Notes: generated from the letters alone by a model not told the origin. DNA of 13,757 nt from an uncultured Austwickia sp. (GCA_934678955.1 CAKUSI010000068.1:1-13757); one strand, 5' to 3'; counted from the stretch's first letter, positions 1 to 7,752 are shown. Translations and numbers: made by a program.

Positions 1-290
1 ACCCTCTCCCGCCCATGGGCAGGAAACGTACGCCCCCACCAGGGCAAACCCCGCCAGATTCCGCCCATGGACGGGAAACGTACGCCCCCACCAGGGCAAA
101 CCCCGCCAGATTCCGCCCATGGGCGGGAAACGTACGAACTGGCGCGGGAGATCGTGACCCCCTCCTGCCCATGGGCGGCAGATGTCCGCAAGGCCCTGAG
201 CTGATCGCGACCCTCTCCCGCCCATGGGCAGGAAACGTACGCCCCCACCAGGGCAAACCCCGCCAGATTCCGCCCATGGACGGGAAGCGT
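1..290. repeat. Tandem array of ~52-bp units, extends past left edge
   Basis: Six copies of a core that begins with the palindrome GCCCATGGGC (or GCCCATGGAC) followed by GGAAACGTACG start at 11, 63, 115, 167, 220 and 272, so the spacing is 52, 52, 52, 53 and 52 bp. Units starting at 11, 63 and 220 share the same 30-bp remainder (type A). Units at 115 and 167 have a different remainder that ends in a related GATCG(T/C)GACCC tract (type B). Bases 1-80 recur at 210-289 with a single mismatch, so four units form a 209-bp higher-order repeat. The first ten bases match the end of a type B unit, so the array continues to the left of the window. A 52-bp period breaks the reading frame, so the open frames across it are not protein repeats. 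Function unknown. Confidence 0.9.
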
Positions 291-315
291 CCCGCATCCC
301 GAGTCGCCGGGTCGA

Positions 316-439
316 GGGGGACTCGCTTCTTCGATGCTGGCTCACCGCCCTCGGCCGGGAACGCGCTATAGAAGCGCCAACACCGACCAATCTCAGCCCC
401 CAGCGAAGAAGCGAGTCCACATCGAAGAAGGGAGTCCCC
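316..439. repeat. Inverted repeat with three arms (15-20 bp)
   Basis: GGACTCGCTTCTTCG at 319-333 has its exact reverse complement at 404-418. A second complementary copy at 420-439 matches the longer left arm (316-335) over 20 bp with one mismatch. The two right-hand copies are tandem direct repeats. The spacer of about 70 bp is long for a transcription terminator. This looks like a dispersed intergenic repeat or the remains of a small mobile element; no coding sequence lies inside it. Confidence 0.7.
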
Positions 440-471
440 ACGCCGTCAGGCGGACCAGGCGCCAGCACCCC

Positions 472-601
472 GGCACGCGGGCCCCGGTCATCTGGCACAC
501 GGGATGCGGGCACCCTTGCCTCGGACACGCGTGGACCCGGCGTGCGGGGATGCGGGCCCGTCACCGTGGCCCCGATCGCCCCGGCACGCGGGGAGGCGGG
601 T
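472..601. repeat. Degenerate GC-rich direct repeats downstream of the CoA-transferase gene
   Basis: Short related blocks of the form GGCACGCGGGGATGCGGGC occur at 472, 494, 539 and 583, so the spacing is about 22, 45 and 44 bp. They fill the gap between the array on the left and the stop codon of the leftward CoA-transferase gene. Copies are imperfect and short. They may be the remains of a minisatellite or part of a terminator region, but I cannot draw a clean stem-loop. No gene is supported anywhere between 1 and 600. Confidence 0.45.
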
Positions 602-2625
602 CATACGGACTTCATGTATGTCTCCGCCTCGTCCCTCCCTGCGAAAAGGTTCGGGATCACGTCGCCGCGCTCCATGGCCTCGCCAAGCTCCGCGCGAAGG
701 AAAGCATTCGAGGTGTAGCGGATCACCTGCGTGTGGTACTTCTCCAGGATCCGCTGGACCATCGCCACGTAGTCGTCCATCAGCTCCGGGCTGATCGAGA
801 ACCGGTCGTAGTTCACGGTGCCCGGCACCTTGTGCCCGATCGGCCGCAACTTGGACTCCAGCGCGCGGCGCACCCGCTCGATGTCCTCGGGCGTGCGGAC
901 CTGCAGGTCCTCGAAGTTGACGAAGAACCGCTGCTGGTCGGGGTCGAAATGCATCCGATCCTCAAGCGGAGTGCCCAGCAAACGGCCGCGCAGGTTCATG
1001 AGCCCGTCGCCGAAGATCAGCGAGTCCATCCCCACCGGGTCGCCGTCGATGATCGGTCGGAAGGCCATCGCCGACAGGATGTCTCGTTCGATGTCGACGC
1101 CCGGCGCCACCTCAATCAGCTGAATGCCGCCCTCAACCAGAGCGAAGACGCACCGCTCGGTGACGTACAGGACCCGCTGCCCGTTGAGCAGGGCCTGGTG
1201 GCCGCTGAACGTGCGCTGCTCCACCTCCTCCACGAACTTGACCGTCCCGGGCTCACCGGTGACAAGGAGGCGGCCGTCCACGATCGACGGCTGATTCTTG
1301 CCCGCGGTCAACGTGCCGACGAAGACGACCGTACTGGCGTTCTGACTGATGTTGATGAAACCGCCCGCGCCCGCCAGCCGCGACCCAAAACGGGACACGT
1401 TGACGTTGCCCTCCCGGTCGGCCTGCGCCAGGCCCAGGACCGCGATGTCGAGGCCGCCGCCGTCGTAGAAATCGAACTGGTTGGGCTGGTCGATGATCGC
1501 CTGCGCGTTGGTGGCCGCGCCGAAGTTCAGCCCGCCGGCCGGAATGCCTCCGATCACGCCGGGCTCCGCGGTCAACGTGAGCAGGTCGATGATGCGCTCT
1601 TCGGCGGCGACGCTGGCCACGCCCTCCGGGACCCCGATCCCGAGGTTGACCACGTCGTTGGCGCGCAGCTCACGGGCGGCGCGTCGCGCGATGACCTTGC
1701 GTACACCCATCGCCATCGGCGGCACCGAGGAAGCCGGCACCTTGATCTCGGAGGCGAAGGCCGGCGAGTAGGGCTCGATGAATGACTGCTGGTGGTACTC
1801 CGGCTTCTCCGCCACCACGACGCAGTCCACGAGGACGCCAGGAACCTTGACCTGCCGCGCGTTCAGCGTGCCCCGCTCGGCCACGCGCTCCACCTGGGCG
1901 ATCACGACGCCGCCGGAGTTGCGCGCGGCCATCGCGATGGCCTGGGCCTCGAGCGTGAGGGCCTCGCGTTCCATCGTGATGTTGCCGTCCGGGTCCGCCG
2001 TCGTCCCGCGGATGATGCCCACGTGGATGGGGAAGGACCGGTAGAACAAGTACTCCTTGCCCTCGATCTCCATCACCCGGACGAAGTTCATCTTGCTGCG
2101 GGCGTTGAGCTTGCCGCCGCCGTGTCGGGGATCCACGAACGTGCCGAGGCCCACGCGCGTGATCGTGCCGGGCTTGCCCGCCGCGATATCGCGGAACATG
2201 TGGGTGATCACGCCCTGCGGGAGGTTCCAGGCCTCGATCTGCCCGCTGACCGCCATCTTCTGCAGCCCCGGGACCAGGCCCCAATGTCCGCCGACCACAC
2301 GCTTGATGAGGCCCTCATGCGCCAGGTGGTTGAGCCCACGCGACCCCCCGTCGCCCTGACCGGCCGCAAAGAAGAGGTTGAGGTTGGCGGGGTGGCCGGC
2401 CTCTCGCGAGTTCTCGTCGCCGGGGCCCTCCTCGTCGTGGTCGCCCGCGCGGCCGAGGAAGCGGTTCTCCAACGCGATCGCGATGTTCTCGGCAAAACCG
2501 ATGCCGACGAACCCGCCGAAGGCGACCACGTCGTTGTCGTTGATCAACTGGACCGCCTCGTCCGCGGTCACGATCTTGCCGGTGTCTCCGTCCTTGGACC
2601 GGCTCATGGGGTGGCGCCGCCGCAT
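601..2625 (-). CDS. Acyl-CoA:acetate/3-ketoacid (propionate-type) CoA-transferase, long form
   Basis: A class I CoA-transferase (YdiF / propionate CoA-transferase type), which moves CoA between acyl-CoAs and free acids through a glutamyl-CoA thioester in the cytoplasm. Both halves are present in one chain: the N-terminal half has [12 protein letters not shown] (33-44), [14 protein letters not shown] (87-100) and [13 protein letters not shown] (160-172). The C-terminal half has [10 protein letters not shown], whose E354 is the expected catalytic glutamate. The ATG at 2625 is chosen because GGAGG lies four bases upstream; the ATG at 2607 lacks such a site. At 674 aa it is about 140-150 aa longer than typical members (about 520-530). 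The extra length comes from an acidic Gly/Asp/Glu-rich insert near residues 59-78 and a C-terminal extension that includes [20 protein letters not shown]. Substrate is not determined; short acyl-CoAs are likely from the family. Divergent from the Uma2 gene. Confidence 0.9.
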   Translation of the reverse strand: MRRRHPMSRSKDGDTGKIVTADEAVQLINDNDVVAFGGFVGIGFAENIAIALENRFLGRAGDHDEEGPGDENSREAGHPANLNLFFAAGQGDGGSRGLNHLAHEGLIKRVVGGHWGLVPGLQKMAVSGQIEAWNLPQGVITHMFRDIAAGKPGTITRVGLGTFVDPRHGGGKLNARSKMNFVRVMEIEGKEYLFYRSFPIHVGIIRGTTADPDGNITMEREALTLEAQAIAMAARNSGGVVIAQVERVAERGTLNARQVKVPGVLVDCVVVAEKPEYHQQSFIEPYSPAFASEIKVPASSVPPMAMGVRKVIARRAARELRANDVVNLGIGVPEGVASVAAEERIIDLLTLTAEPGVIGGIPAGGLNFGAATNAQAIIDQPNQFDFYDGGGLDIAVLGLAQADREGNVNVSRFGSRLAGAGGFINISQNASTVVFVGTLTAGKNQPSIVDGRLLVTGEPGTVKFVEEVEQRTFSGHQALLNGQRVLYVTERCVFALVEGGIQLIEVAPGVDIERDILSAMAFRPIIDGDPVGMDSLIFGDGLMNLRGRLLGTPLEDRMHFDPDQQRFFVNFEDLQVRTPEDIERVRRALESKLRPIGHKVPGTVNYDRFSISPELMDDYVAMVQRILEKYHTQVIRYTSNAFLRAELGEAMERGDVIPNLFAGRDEAETYMKSV

Positions 2626-2866
2626 ATTTCCTCCGTCGCTGGTGGGCCCCGGTGGGCCGACGTGCACCATGGTGCCCGAAGCGCGGAGGCGATGAATGCG
2701 GCTACGGGAAGCCCGAGCCCCGAGGCTCTCGGGGAGCCAGGCCTGCAGGGGGCGCCCGCGACATCCGACGGGCCGGGGCTGTGGATGAAGAATCCAAGGA
2801 CGGCGCCGTCCCGCGAGGATGGCCCGGTGGAGACGACTCTGGTCAGATGCCCGGACGGGAGGCAGC
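2626..2866. promoter_or_regulatory. Divergent intergenic region with palindrome and hairpin
   Basis: These 241 bp separate two divergent genes and should carry both promoters, but I see no convincing -35/-10 pair. Two structures stand out. GCACCATGGTGC (2664-2675) is a perfect 12-bp palindrome. CCCCGAG/CTCGGGG (2718-2724 and 2728-2734) is a 7-bp stem with a three-base loop. Both would lie in the CoA-transferase leader RNA if transcription starts far upstream. Ribosome binding sites GGAGG (2630-2634, minus) and GGGAGG (2857-2862, plus) flank the region. Confidence 0.5.
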
Positions 2867-3415
2867 ATGGTGAGCATGATCACGATCCCGCGCGACCGCC
2901 TCTGGACGCGCGATGACCTCGAGCACCTCCCGGACGACGGCAACCGCTACGAGATCATCGACGGGGCCCTCATCGTGAGTCCCGCCCCGGTCACACGACA
3001 CCAGATCGTCGTGCTTGCGCTCTACCGCTCGCTCCACGCGGCCTGCCCGGCCCCACACCGCGTGCTCGTGGCCCCGCTGGACGTCGTGTTGGGAGATCGC
3101 GACGTGCTGATCCCGGACGTCCTGGTCGCTCGACGCGACCAGTTCGACCGCCGCGGCCTACCCGGACGCCCGGAGCTGGCGGTCGAAATCCTCTCGCCCA
3201 GCACAAGACGTACGGATCGGACGCTCAAACTGCAGCGGTACGAGCGCGCCGGCACCCCCGCCTACTGGCTCGCCGACCCCGACCAACTCACCCTGACCGC
3301 ATACGAACTCCGCGATGGGCGATACGAGCAGGTTGCACACGTCACCGCCGACCAGACCTGGACCGCCCGCGTCCCCTACGAGGTCACCATCACCCCCGGA
3401 ACCTGGCTCGACTGA
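2867..3415 (+). CDS. Uma2-family (DUF820) putative endonuclease
   Basis: A 182-aa protein with the Uma2/DUF820 restriction-endonuclease-like fold (PD-(D/E)xK). Visible signatures are the N-terminal [15 protein letters not shown] (28-42), the PDV motif with D84, [13 protein letters not shown] with E107, then K121 and Y125 in KLQRYERAG, and PAYWLADPD (131-139). D84, E107 and the basic residue that follows are the likely metal-binding set. ATG 2867 is used because GGGAGG lies four bases upstream; ATG 2876 is a weaker alternative. The family is very abundant in cyanobacteria and some actinobacteria, and its biological role is poorly known. It stands alone here, with no methylase, toxin-antitoxin partner or transposase nearby, and ends at a bidirectional terminator facing the MerR gene. 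Confidence 0.88.
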   Translation: MVSMITIPRDRLWTRDDLEHLPDDGNRYEIIDGALIVSPAPVTRHQIVVLALYRSLHAACPAPHRVLVAPLDVVLGDRDVLIPDVLVARRDQFDRRGLPGRPELAVEILSPSTRRTDRTLKLQRYERAGTPAYWLADPDQLTLTAYELRDGRYEQVAHVTADQTWTARVPYEVTITPGTWLD

Positions 3416-3472
3416 TGGGTGGCGGCTGAAGCGCCCTCGGCGAGGTACGTGCCAGAGCCAGGTGCGTGCCCA

Positions 3473-3513
3473 GACGCGTGGGCCGGCCGCCCTCGGCGAC
3501 CGGCCTACGCGTC
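3473..3513. terminator. Bidirectional intrinsic terminator between Uma2 and merR-like genes
   Basis: GACGCGTGGGCCGG (3473-3486) pairs with CCGGCCTACGCGTC (3500-3513) over 14 positions; the only non-Watson-Crick position is a G-T pair that can wobble. The 13-base loop can itself fold as CGCC/GGCG around CTC. It lies between two convergent genes. There is no long T tract, as is common for high-GC actinobacterial terminators. Confidence 0.75.
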
Positions 3514-3523
3514 ACACCTGATC

Positions 3524-4363
3524 TCACGCCAGCGGCACGCACACCTCGGTGAGGAGCGCCTCCGCCGGGACCTGGCGGGGGTCGTTGAGGTAGCGGTTGA
3601 AGACCTTGTGGTGCGCCGGCGCCTGCGTCCCGCGGTCGGCGACGGTCAAGCCCTGCTCGCGGACCATCTCCTCGATGCGGGCGTGCGCCTCGGGGATGAG
3701 CGTGTACGGCCCTTCGACGCGGGCCATCGCCACGTCCTGAGCGGGCAGGTCGAGGACCTCCAACGGTGCCGACGCGGTGCTGCCAGCAGCGACGGGGAGC
3801 CATACCGATACGTCGACGTCGGAGTCCTTGAAGTCGGGGTCGTGTTCGATGCAGCCGCCGGGTCCCTGCGGGATGAGCCGCTGGGCCGCGATCTCCGGGC
3901 CGAAGCGGGCCCACAGCTGGCCCTCGTCGGAGTACGTGGGCACGGTGCCCCGCAAGGTGACGACCGTGCGGGCGGGGAAGTGCTGACGGGTGACGGTGAT
4001 GCTGGACATGGTGTGTCCTTCCTGGTCGAGAAGCTGGTCGAGGAGAGCCAGCCGGTCCCGGGCGGCGTGCAGCTCGTCGGCGAGGGCGTCGCGCTGCAGA
4101 CGGAGCGCGGCGTCGTAGGCCGGGGTGCCGCGGGCGGCGAGGACGGCGGCGATGGCGGACACGGTGAACCCCACGTCGCGCAGCCGCCGGATCTGGACGG
4201 CCGTGGCGAGCTGGGCGCGCTCGTACCGGCGGTAGCCGGTGATCGGGTCGACCTGGGCCGGCGTCAGCACGCCGTGCTCGTCGTAGTGACGCAGCATCCG
4301 CACGCTGAGCCGGCTGCGCGAGGAGAAGTCGCCGATCGACAGGAGGTTCGCGGTGTCGGTCAT
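3524..4363 (-). CDS. MerR-family regulator with GyrI-like effector-binding domain
   Basis: A 279-aa transcription factor. Residues about 8-75 form the winged-helix MerR DNA-binding domain, with LSIGDFSSRSRLSVRMLRHY, the DPITGYRRY wing and a following LRDVGF(T/S) helix. A coiled-coil linker runs through about residues 80-115. Residues about 120-279 resemble the GyrI/BmrR-type ligand domain, including the GGCIEHDPDF segment and the terminal YLNDPRQVPAEALLTEVCVPLA, split here as YLNDPRQVPAEALLTEV plus CVPLA. Such proteins bind hydrophobic or cationic compounds and twist a promoter with a long spacer. It starts at ATG 4363, 53 bp after the polymerase stop and on the same strand. The target genes are unknown; autoregulation is suggested by the dyad upstream. 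Confidence 0.9.
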   Translation of the reverse strand: MTDTANLLSIGDFSSRSRLSVRMLRHYDEHGVLTPAQVDPITGYRRYERAQLATAVQIRRLRDVGFTVSAIAAVLAARGTPAYDAALRLQRDALADELHAARDRLALLDQLLDQEGHTMSSITVTRQHFPARTVVTLRGTVPTYSDEGQLWARFGPEIAAQRLIPQGPGGCIEHDPDFKDSDVDVSVWLPVAAGSTASAPLEVLDLPAQDVAMARVEGPYTLIPEAHARIEEMVREQGLTVADRGTQAPAHHKVFNRYLNDPRQVPAEALLTEVCVPLA

Positions 4364-4369
4364 GGCTCC

Positions 4370-4415
4370 AGCGTGGGCTCTCCCACGGTGTGAGGGTCAA
4401 GCAGTGGTGAGGGTC
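4370..4415 (-). promoter_or_regulatory. MerR-type promoter and operator of the regulator gene
   Basis: Read on the minus strand, TTGACC (4400-4395) is a good -35. The adjoining 15-bp dyad (4394-4380, six of seven pairs) fills most of a 19-bp spacer, and a weak -10 CACGCT falls at 4375-4370. That geometry, with a dyad inside an overlong spacer, is characteristic of promoters controlled by MerR proteins. GACCCTCAC occurs twice (4415-4407 and 4398-4390), as a second half-site upstream. Transcription would start near 4363, at the ATG itself, so the message may be leaderless; a GGAG also sits just upstream of the ATG. Confidence 0.55.
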
Positions 4416-4416
4416 A

Positions 4417-6165
4417 TCAGCCCTTGGCGTCGGACCAGCGGTTCACGAGGGAGATGTCGGCCACGAAGCGGACGGGTGCGCCGCCGGACCAGCGCCGCGC
4501 GGCGTCCGTCAGCGCGGCCTCCACCGCCGCGGCCACGTCCTGCGCCCGCCGCGCGGGGGCGTGCACCAGCACCTCGTCGTGCAGGCACAGCACGATCGTC
4601 GCGCCCAGACCCCGCGTCGTGGCGCGCACCGTCGCGGCCCATGCCTTGAACAGCTCGGCGGCCGCGCCCTGGATCACCGCGTTGCGGGCGAACCGGCCGC
4701 GCGCCGCGTCCAGCGCGGCGTTCGCGCCGATCGTCTCTCCGGTGACGAACCGTCCGGTCGGGATCAGCCTCCCGCCGTATGTGCGCACCGGTTCGCCTCG
4801 AGTGCCCGCCCGGTAGGCCCGGTCCAGGTATGCCATCGCCACCGGGTAGGCCGCCTCCAGCCCTTGCAACGCCTGGCCGGCGGGGCCGGAGCGCTGACCG
4901 TACATGGCGGCCAGTACGGCCACCTTCGCGACCGCGCGCTCGACGCCCAATCGCTGCGCCACGGGCGCATACAGGTCGTCCGCCGCGCTGGCCCGCGCGA
5001 ACGCTCCGTCGCCCGAGACCACCGCGAGCACCCGCGGCTCGATCTGTCCCAGGTCGGCGCGGACGAAGACGTGGCCGGGGCGAGCCGCAACCCCGGGGCG
5101 GAGAAGGGCGGGAAGGTTGTGCAGGCCCGCCTCCGCCGTCATCCGGCCGCCGGCGCCGTCGCAGGCGGTCCACCGGCCGCGCAGCCGGTCGTCGGGTCCG
5201 ACGTGCGCGTCGATCCAGCGCAATCCGTATGTCGTGGCGATCCGCTCTTCCGCCCGCCAGGCCAGCAGGGCGGGGACGACGGGATGCGCCTCCCGGTAGG
5301 CCTCGAGCACGTGCTTGCGCGTGGTGGGGACTTCGATCCCGACGGCCGCAAGCAGGTCGCGGACGGCGGCGGGGTTGCGCAGGTCGGTGTGCTCGCGCCC
5401 CGGCACGTGGCGCAACACGGCCGAGTCGCGCTCCTCCCGCGGCCCGGAGAACGGCTCCACCAGAGCGGTCAGGGTGGCCCGGTCGATCGGCAGCCCGTCG
5501 TGGCGCAGCTCCTCGCACAGGAGCGCGGCGGCCGATTCGGCGTGCACGGTGTCGAGGAGTCGCGGCCAGGTGGCGGCGGCCTGCTTGCGCTGCGCGGCCG
5601 CGCAGGCCAGGAGCGCATCGCCCCAGGCAAGGAGACGCTCGTCGGTGACGGCCCAGGTCAGCGCCGCGGCGTCCGCCCGCAAGTGGCCATCCGGGCGCAC
5701 GGGGCTCTCCTCACCCGCTCCGTCCAGGCCACCCACGGCCGCCTCGAAGAGGTCCCCCGTGGGTGGTGCGGGGACGGAATCCGCGGGCAGGCCGTGGGCG
5801 GCCGCCCACGCGAGACCGGGGGAGGCGTCCCACCCGCCCTGCAACAACCGGTGGGCCTCCGCGATATCCCAGGCACGCGCGGGGCGCACGCCACGGTCCA
5901 CGAGGAGCCGTCCGGCGCCGTCGGCGGACCACCAGACCCAGCGCGGGTGCCGGCGTTCCACGTCGGCGGCGAGGGACAGTGCGTCGGGGAGGTCCAGCAC
6001 GCGGCGCAGTCCCGGTCCGACGAGCGCTCCCCGGGGCCTGGCCGGGGCGCCCCACGCCTGCGCGGAGGTCGGGCCGAGCACGAACGCGACCAGGTCGCCG
6101 GCACGCCCGGCGCTCCCGAGCGGGTCGGCGGGGGCGCGACCGCACATGAAGGGCAGCTTAGGCAT
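4417..6165 (-). CDS. Family A DNA polymerase, short actinobacterial type (annotated as bifunctional 3'-5' exonuclease/DNA polymerase)
   Basis: A template-dependent DNA polymerase of the PolA fold without the 5'-nuclease domain. Catalytic motifs are clear: motif A VRADLGQIEPRV with D371, motif B RAVAKVAVLAAMYGQRSG, and motif C LCLHDEVLVHA with H529-D530-E531. From this start it has 582 aa, close to the usual length of these stand-alone actinobacterial enzymes. The N-terminal third (about residues 15-230) corresponds to the region named 3'-5' exonuclease, but I cannot find an Exo I DxE motif there, so proofreading is doubtful. The start is uncertain: ATG 6165 and ATG 6147 both lack a clear ribosome binding site, and a GTG further in is possible. 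It is divergent from phaZ. Its likely role is repair or gap filling, not replication, since a full PolA is normally present elsewhere. Confidence 0.88.
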   Translation of the reverse strand: MPKLPFMCGRAPADPLGSAGRAGDLVAFVLGPTSAQAWGAPARPRGALVGPGLRRVLDLPDALSLAADVERRHPRWVWWSADGAGRLLVDRGVRPARAWDIAEAHRLLQGGWDASPGLAWAAAHGLPADSVPAPPTGDLFEAAVGGLDGAGEESPVRPDGHLRADAAALTWAVTDERLLAWGDALLACAAAQRKQAAATWPRLLDTVHAESAAALLCEELRHDGLPIDRATLTALVEPFSGPREERDSAVLRHVPGREHTDLRNPAAVRDLLAAVGIEVPTTRKHVLEAYREAHPVVPALLAWRAEERIATTYGLRWIDAHVGPDDRLRGRWTACDGAGGRMTAEAGLHNLPALLRPGVAARPGHVFVRADLGQIEPRVLAVVSGDGAFARASAADDLYAPVAQRLGVERAVAKVAVLAAMYGQRSGPAGQALQGLEAAYPVAMAYLDRAYRAGTRGEPVRTYGGRLIPTGRFVTGETIGANAALDAARGRFARNAVIQGAAAELFKAWAATVRATTRGLGATIVLCLHDEVLVHAPARRAQDVAAAVEAALTDAARRWSGGAPVRFVADISLVNRWSDAKG

Positions 6166-6283
6166 GAGGAGGGCACCGACGACGGCTGCCGTGCTCCTGC
6201 GGGAGGATCGCCGGCACGGCGCCACCGTGCGCGATGGGACACATGTCTCACCGACAGCAAGCTCACCTGCCCCCGAGCGGGAG

Positions 6284-6289
6284 TACGAT
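6284..6289 (+). promoter_or_regulatory. -10 element of phaZ, probable leaderless start
   Basis: TACGAT fits the TANNNT -10 pattern and ends six bases before the phaZ ATG (6296). Transcription would therefore begin at or within a base of the start codon, giving a leaderless mRNA, which is common in actinobacteria. No good -35 is visible. The only Shine-Dalgarno candidate, CGGGAG at 6278-6283, is 12 bases from the ATG and lies upstream of the predicted start of transcription. Confidence 0.55.
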
Positions 6290-6295
6290 ACCCGC

Positions 6296-7747
6296 ATGAA
6301 AGCCCCCAGCCTTTTCAAGCGCAGGTTATCCAACTTCAGGGGGGGTTACGAAGGCCCTTACAATCCGTGGCTCGACCACTTTCACCGGTTGGGCGCGAAT
6401 TATCTGAAGTTGGTCGCCCTGAGCGCTGCCATGCAGCGGGACACCGCGCGCGTGTACCGCGACGTCGGCAAGATGTATGGTCAGCCGCTTGCGGTGCTTC
6501 GCTTGCAGGAGGCATACGAAAAGCTCGCCGCCGCGAATGTGGCGCTTCTGGCACAGCTCGCCCGTGATTACGTGAAACCAAAATTTGAACTGCATTTCAC
6601 CGCGATCGACGGACACAAGAGGGAAGTCTCCGAAAAGATCGTCGAATCGATGCCGTTCTGTCGGCTGATTCATTTCCAGCGGGACACTTCCCGCAAGGAT
6701 CCGAAGATTCTGCTGGTGGCTCCCCAATCCGGGCACTACGCAACGCTGCTCCGGCCGACCGTCGAGCGCCTGCTGCCGGAGGCGGAGGTCTACATCACGG
6801 ACTGGATCAACGCCCGCGACGTCCCTCCCGAGGCGGGCGAGTTCACGCTGGACACGTACGCGGACTACACGCGCAAGTTCGTGGAGATGCTGGGTCCGGA
6901 GGTCAACGTGCTGGCCATCTGCCAGTCCACGGTTCCCTCCGTCATGGCGGTGGCGCAGATCGCCGAGGAGAACCCCGACGCCCTCCCGACGACGTTGACG
7001 CTGATGGCGGGCCCCCTCGACACGGACGCCGCCCCGACCGAGGTGACCAAGCTGGCGGACCGGATGCACCTTCCGAGCTACCTGACGACCTTCGTCACGG
7101 AAGCTCCGAACGGCCGCAAGGTCTACCCCGGCTACGTGCAGCTCATGTCATTCATCGCGATGAACCCCAAGAACCACTTCTCCTCGCACCGCGACCTCTA
7201 CAACCACTACGTCGCGGACGACACCCACCCGGACGTCGATCGGATCGAGCGGTTCTACCGGGAGTACTTCGCGGTCGCCGACCTGACGGCCGAGTTCTAC
7301 GCGGACACGGTGCGGCGGGTATTCATGAAGAAGGAGCTGGCGAAGGGCACGATGAGGCTCAACGGCAAGCTCGTGAAGCCGGAGCTCATCAGCTGCCCGG
7401 TCATCGGCATCGAGGGCGCCATGGACGACATCTCGGCGCCGGGCCAGACCCGCGAGTTCCTCAAGAAGTTCACGGGTAGCAACGACGTCACGTTCTACGA
7501 GCAGGCGCACGCGGGGCACTACGGCGTCTTCGCCGGTGGCCACTGGCGCCGCGACATCGCCCCGCGCATCGTGGGCAAGATCCACGAGGCGGCGAAGATC
7601 AGGGGGTACGAGTACGACCCGCCGCAGAACCCGACGGTGAAGATCGACGCCTTCCGCCCGGAGCAGTGGCCCGCGCGCACGCTGAACGGGACGCCGACCG
7701 GCCTGCTCAGCCGACTCAAGAAGATGCTCGTCGGGGCCCGGTCCTGA
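6296..7747 (+). CDS. phaZ: Intracellular polyhydroxyalkanoate depolymerase
   Basis: A 483-aa alpha/beta hydrolase of the intracellular PhaZ family, which degrades native PHA granules inside the cell. Family hallmarks are YVKPKF (92-97), PFCRLIHFQR (120-129), the APQSGHYATLLRPTV segment, VYITDW, the nucleophile motif LAICQSTVP with C209, MAGPLDTDAAPT, FYREYFAVADLTAEFY, EGAMDDISAPGQT with D377/D378, and GHYGVF with H408. The Cys-Asp-His order and spacing agree with the Ralstonia enzyme (183, 355, 388). About 85 residues precede the conserved region, slightly more than usual. The ATG at 6296 fits the -10 position. Codon use changes sharply: 41 of the first 150 codons end in A or T, but only 12 of the remaining 333 do. 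It is followed six bases later by the likely start of the asparaginase-like gene. Confidence 0.93.
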   Translation: MKAPSLFKRRLSNFRGGYEGPYNPWLDHFHRLGANYLKLVALSAAMQRDTARVYRDVGKMYGQPLAVLRLQEAYEKLAAANVALLAQLARDYVKPKFELHFTAIDGHKREVSEKIVESMPFCRLIHFQRDTSRKDPKILLVAPQSGHYATLLRPTVERLLPEAEVYITDWINARDVPPEAGEFTLDTYADYTRKFVEMLGPEVNVLAICQSTVPSVMAVAQIAEENPDALPTTLTLMAGPLDTDAAPTEVTKLADRMHLPSYLTTFVTEAPNGRKVYPGYVQLMSFIAMNPKNHFSSHRDLYNHYVADDTHPDVDRIERFYREYFAVADLTAEFYADTVRRVFMKKELAKGTMRLNGKLVKPELISCPVIGIEGAMDDISAPGQTREFLKKFTGSNDVTFYEQAHAGHYGVFAGGHWRRDIAPRIVGKIHEAAKIRGYEYDPPQNPTVKIDAFRPEQWPARTLNGTPTGLLSRLKKMLVGARS

Positions 7748-7752
7748 GCGAG

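Noticed and set aside
1..290. CRISPR array
   Set aside because: The spacing is regular, but the 'spacers' are identical in three of the first five units and related in the other two. The whole unit is repeated, and no cas gene is present.
15..371. Repetitive protein encoded by the tandem array
   Set aside because: A 52-bp period shifts frame at each unit, so the peptide repeats only across three units. There is no ribosome binding site, and the frame is open only because of high GC.
334..1785. 483-codon open frame antisense to the CoA-transferase gene
   Set aside because: It is a shadow of the minus-strand gene: Arg/His/Asp-rich with no recognisable domain, whereas the opposite strand encodes a clear enzyme.
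2608..2943. Longer CoA-transferase starting at 2943 or at other upstream starts
   Set aside because: The added 106 residues are low-complexity, overlap the start of the Uma2 gene and are unlike the family; GGAGG just before 2625 fixes a better start.
5315..6295. N-terminal extension of PhaZ back to 5315
   Set aside because: The extra 327 residues are low-complexity Ser/Arg/Ala sequence antisense to the polymerase. The PhaZ family starts near 6296, where a -10 box also fits.
4561..6567. 668-codon open frame opposite the polymerase gene
   Set aside because: Gly/Arg/Pro-rich shadow; polymerase motifs A, B and C on the other strand are decisive.
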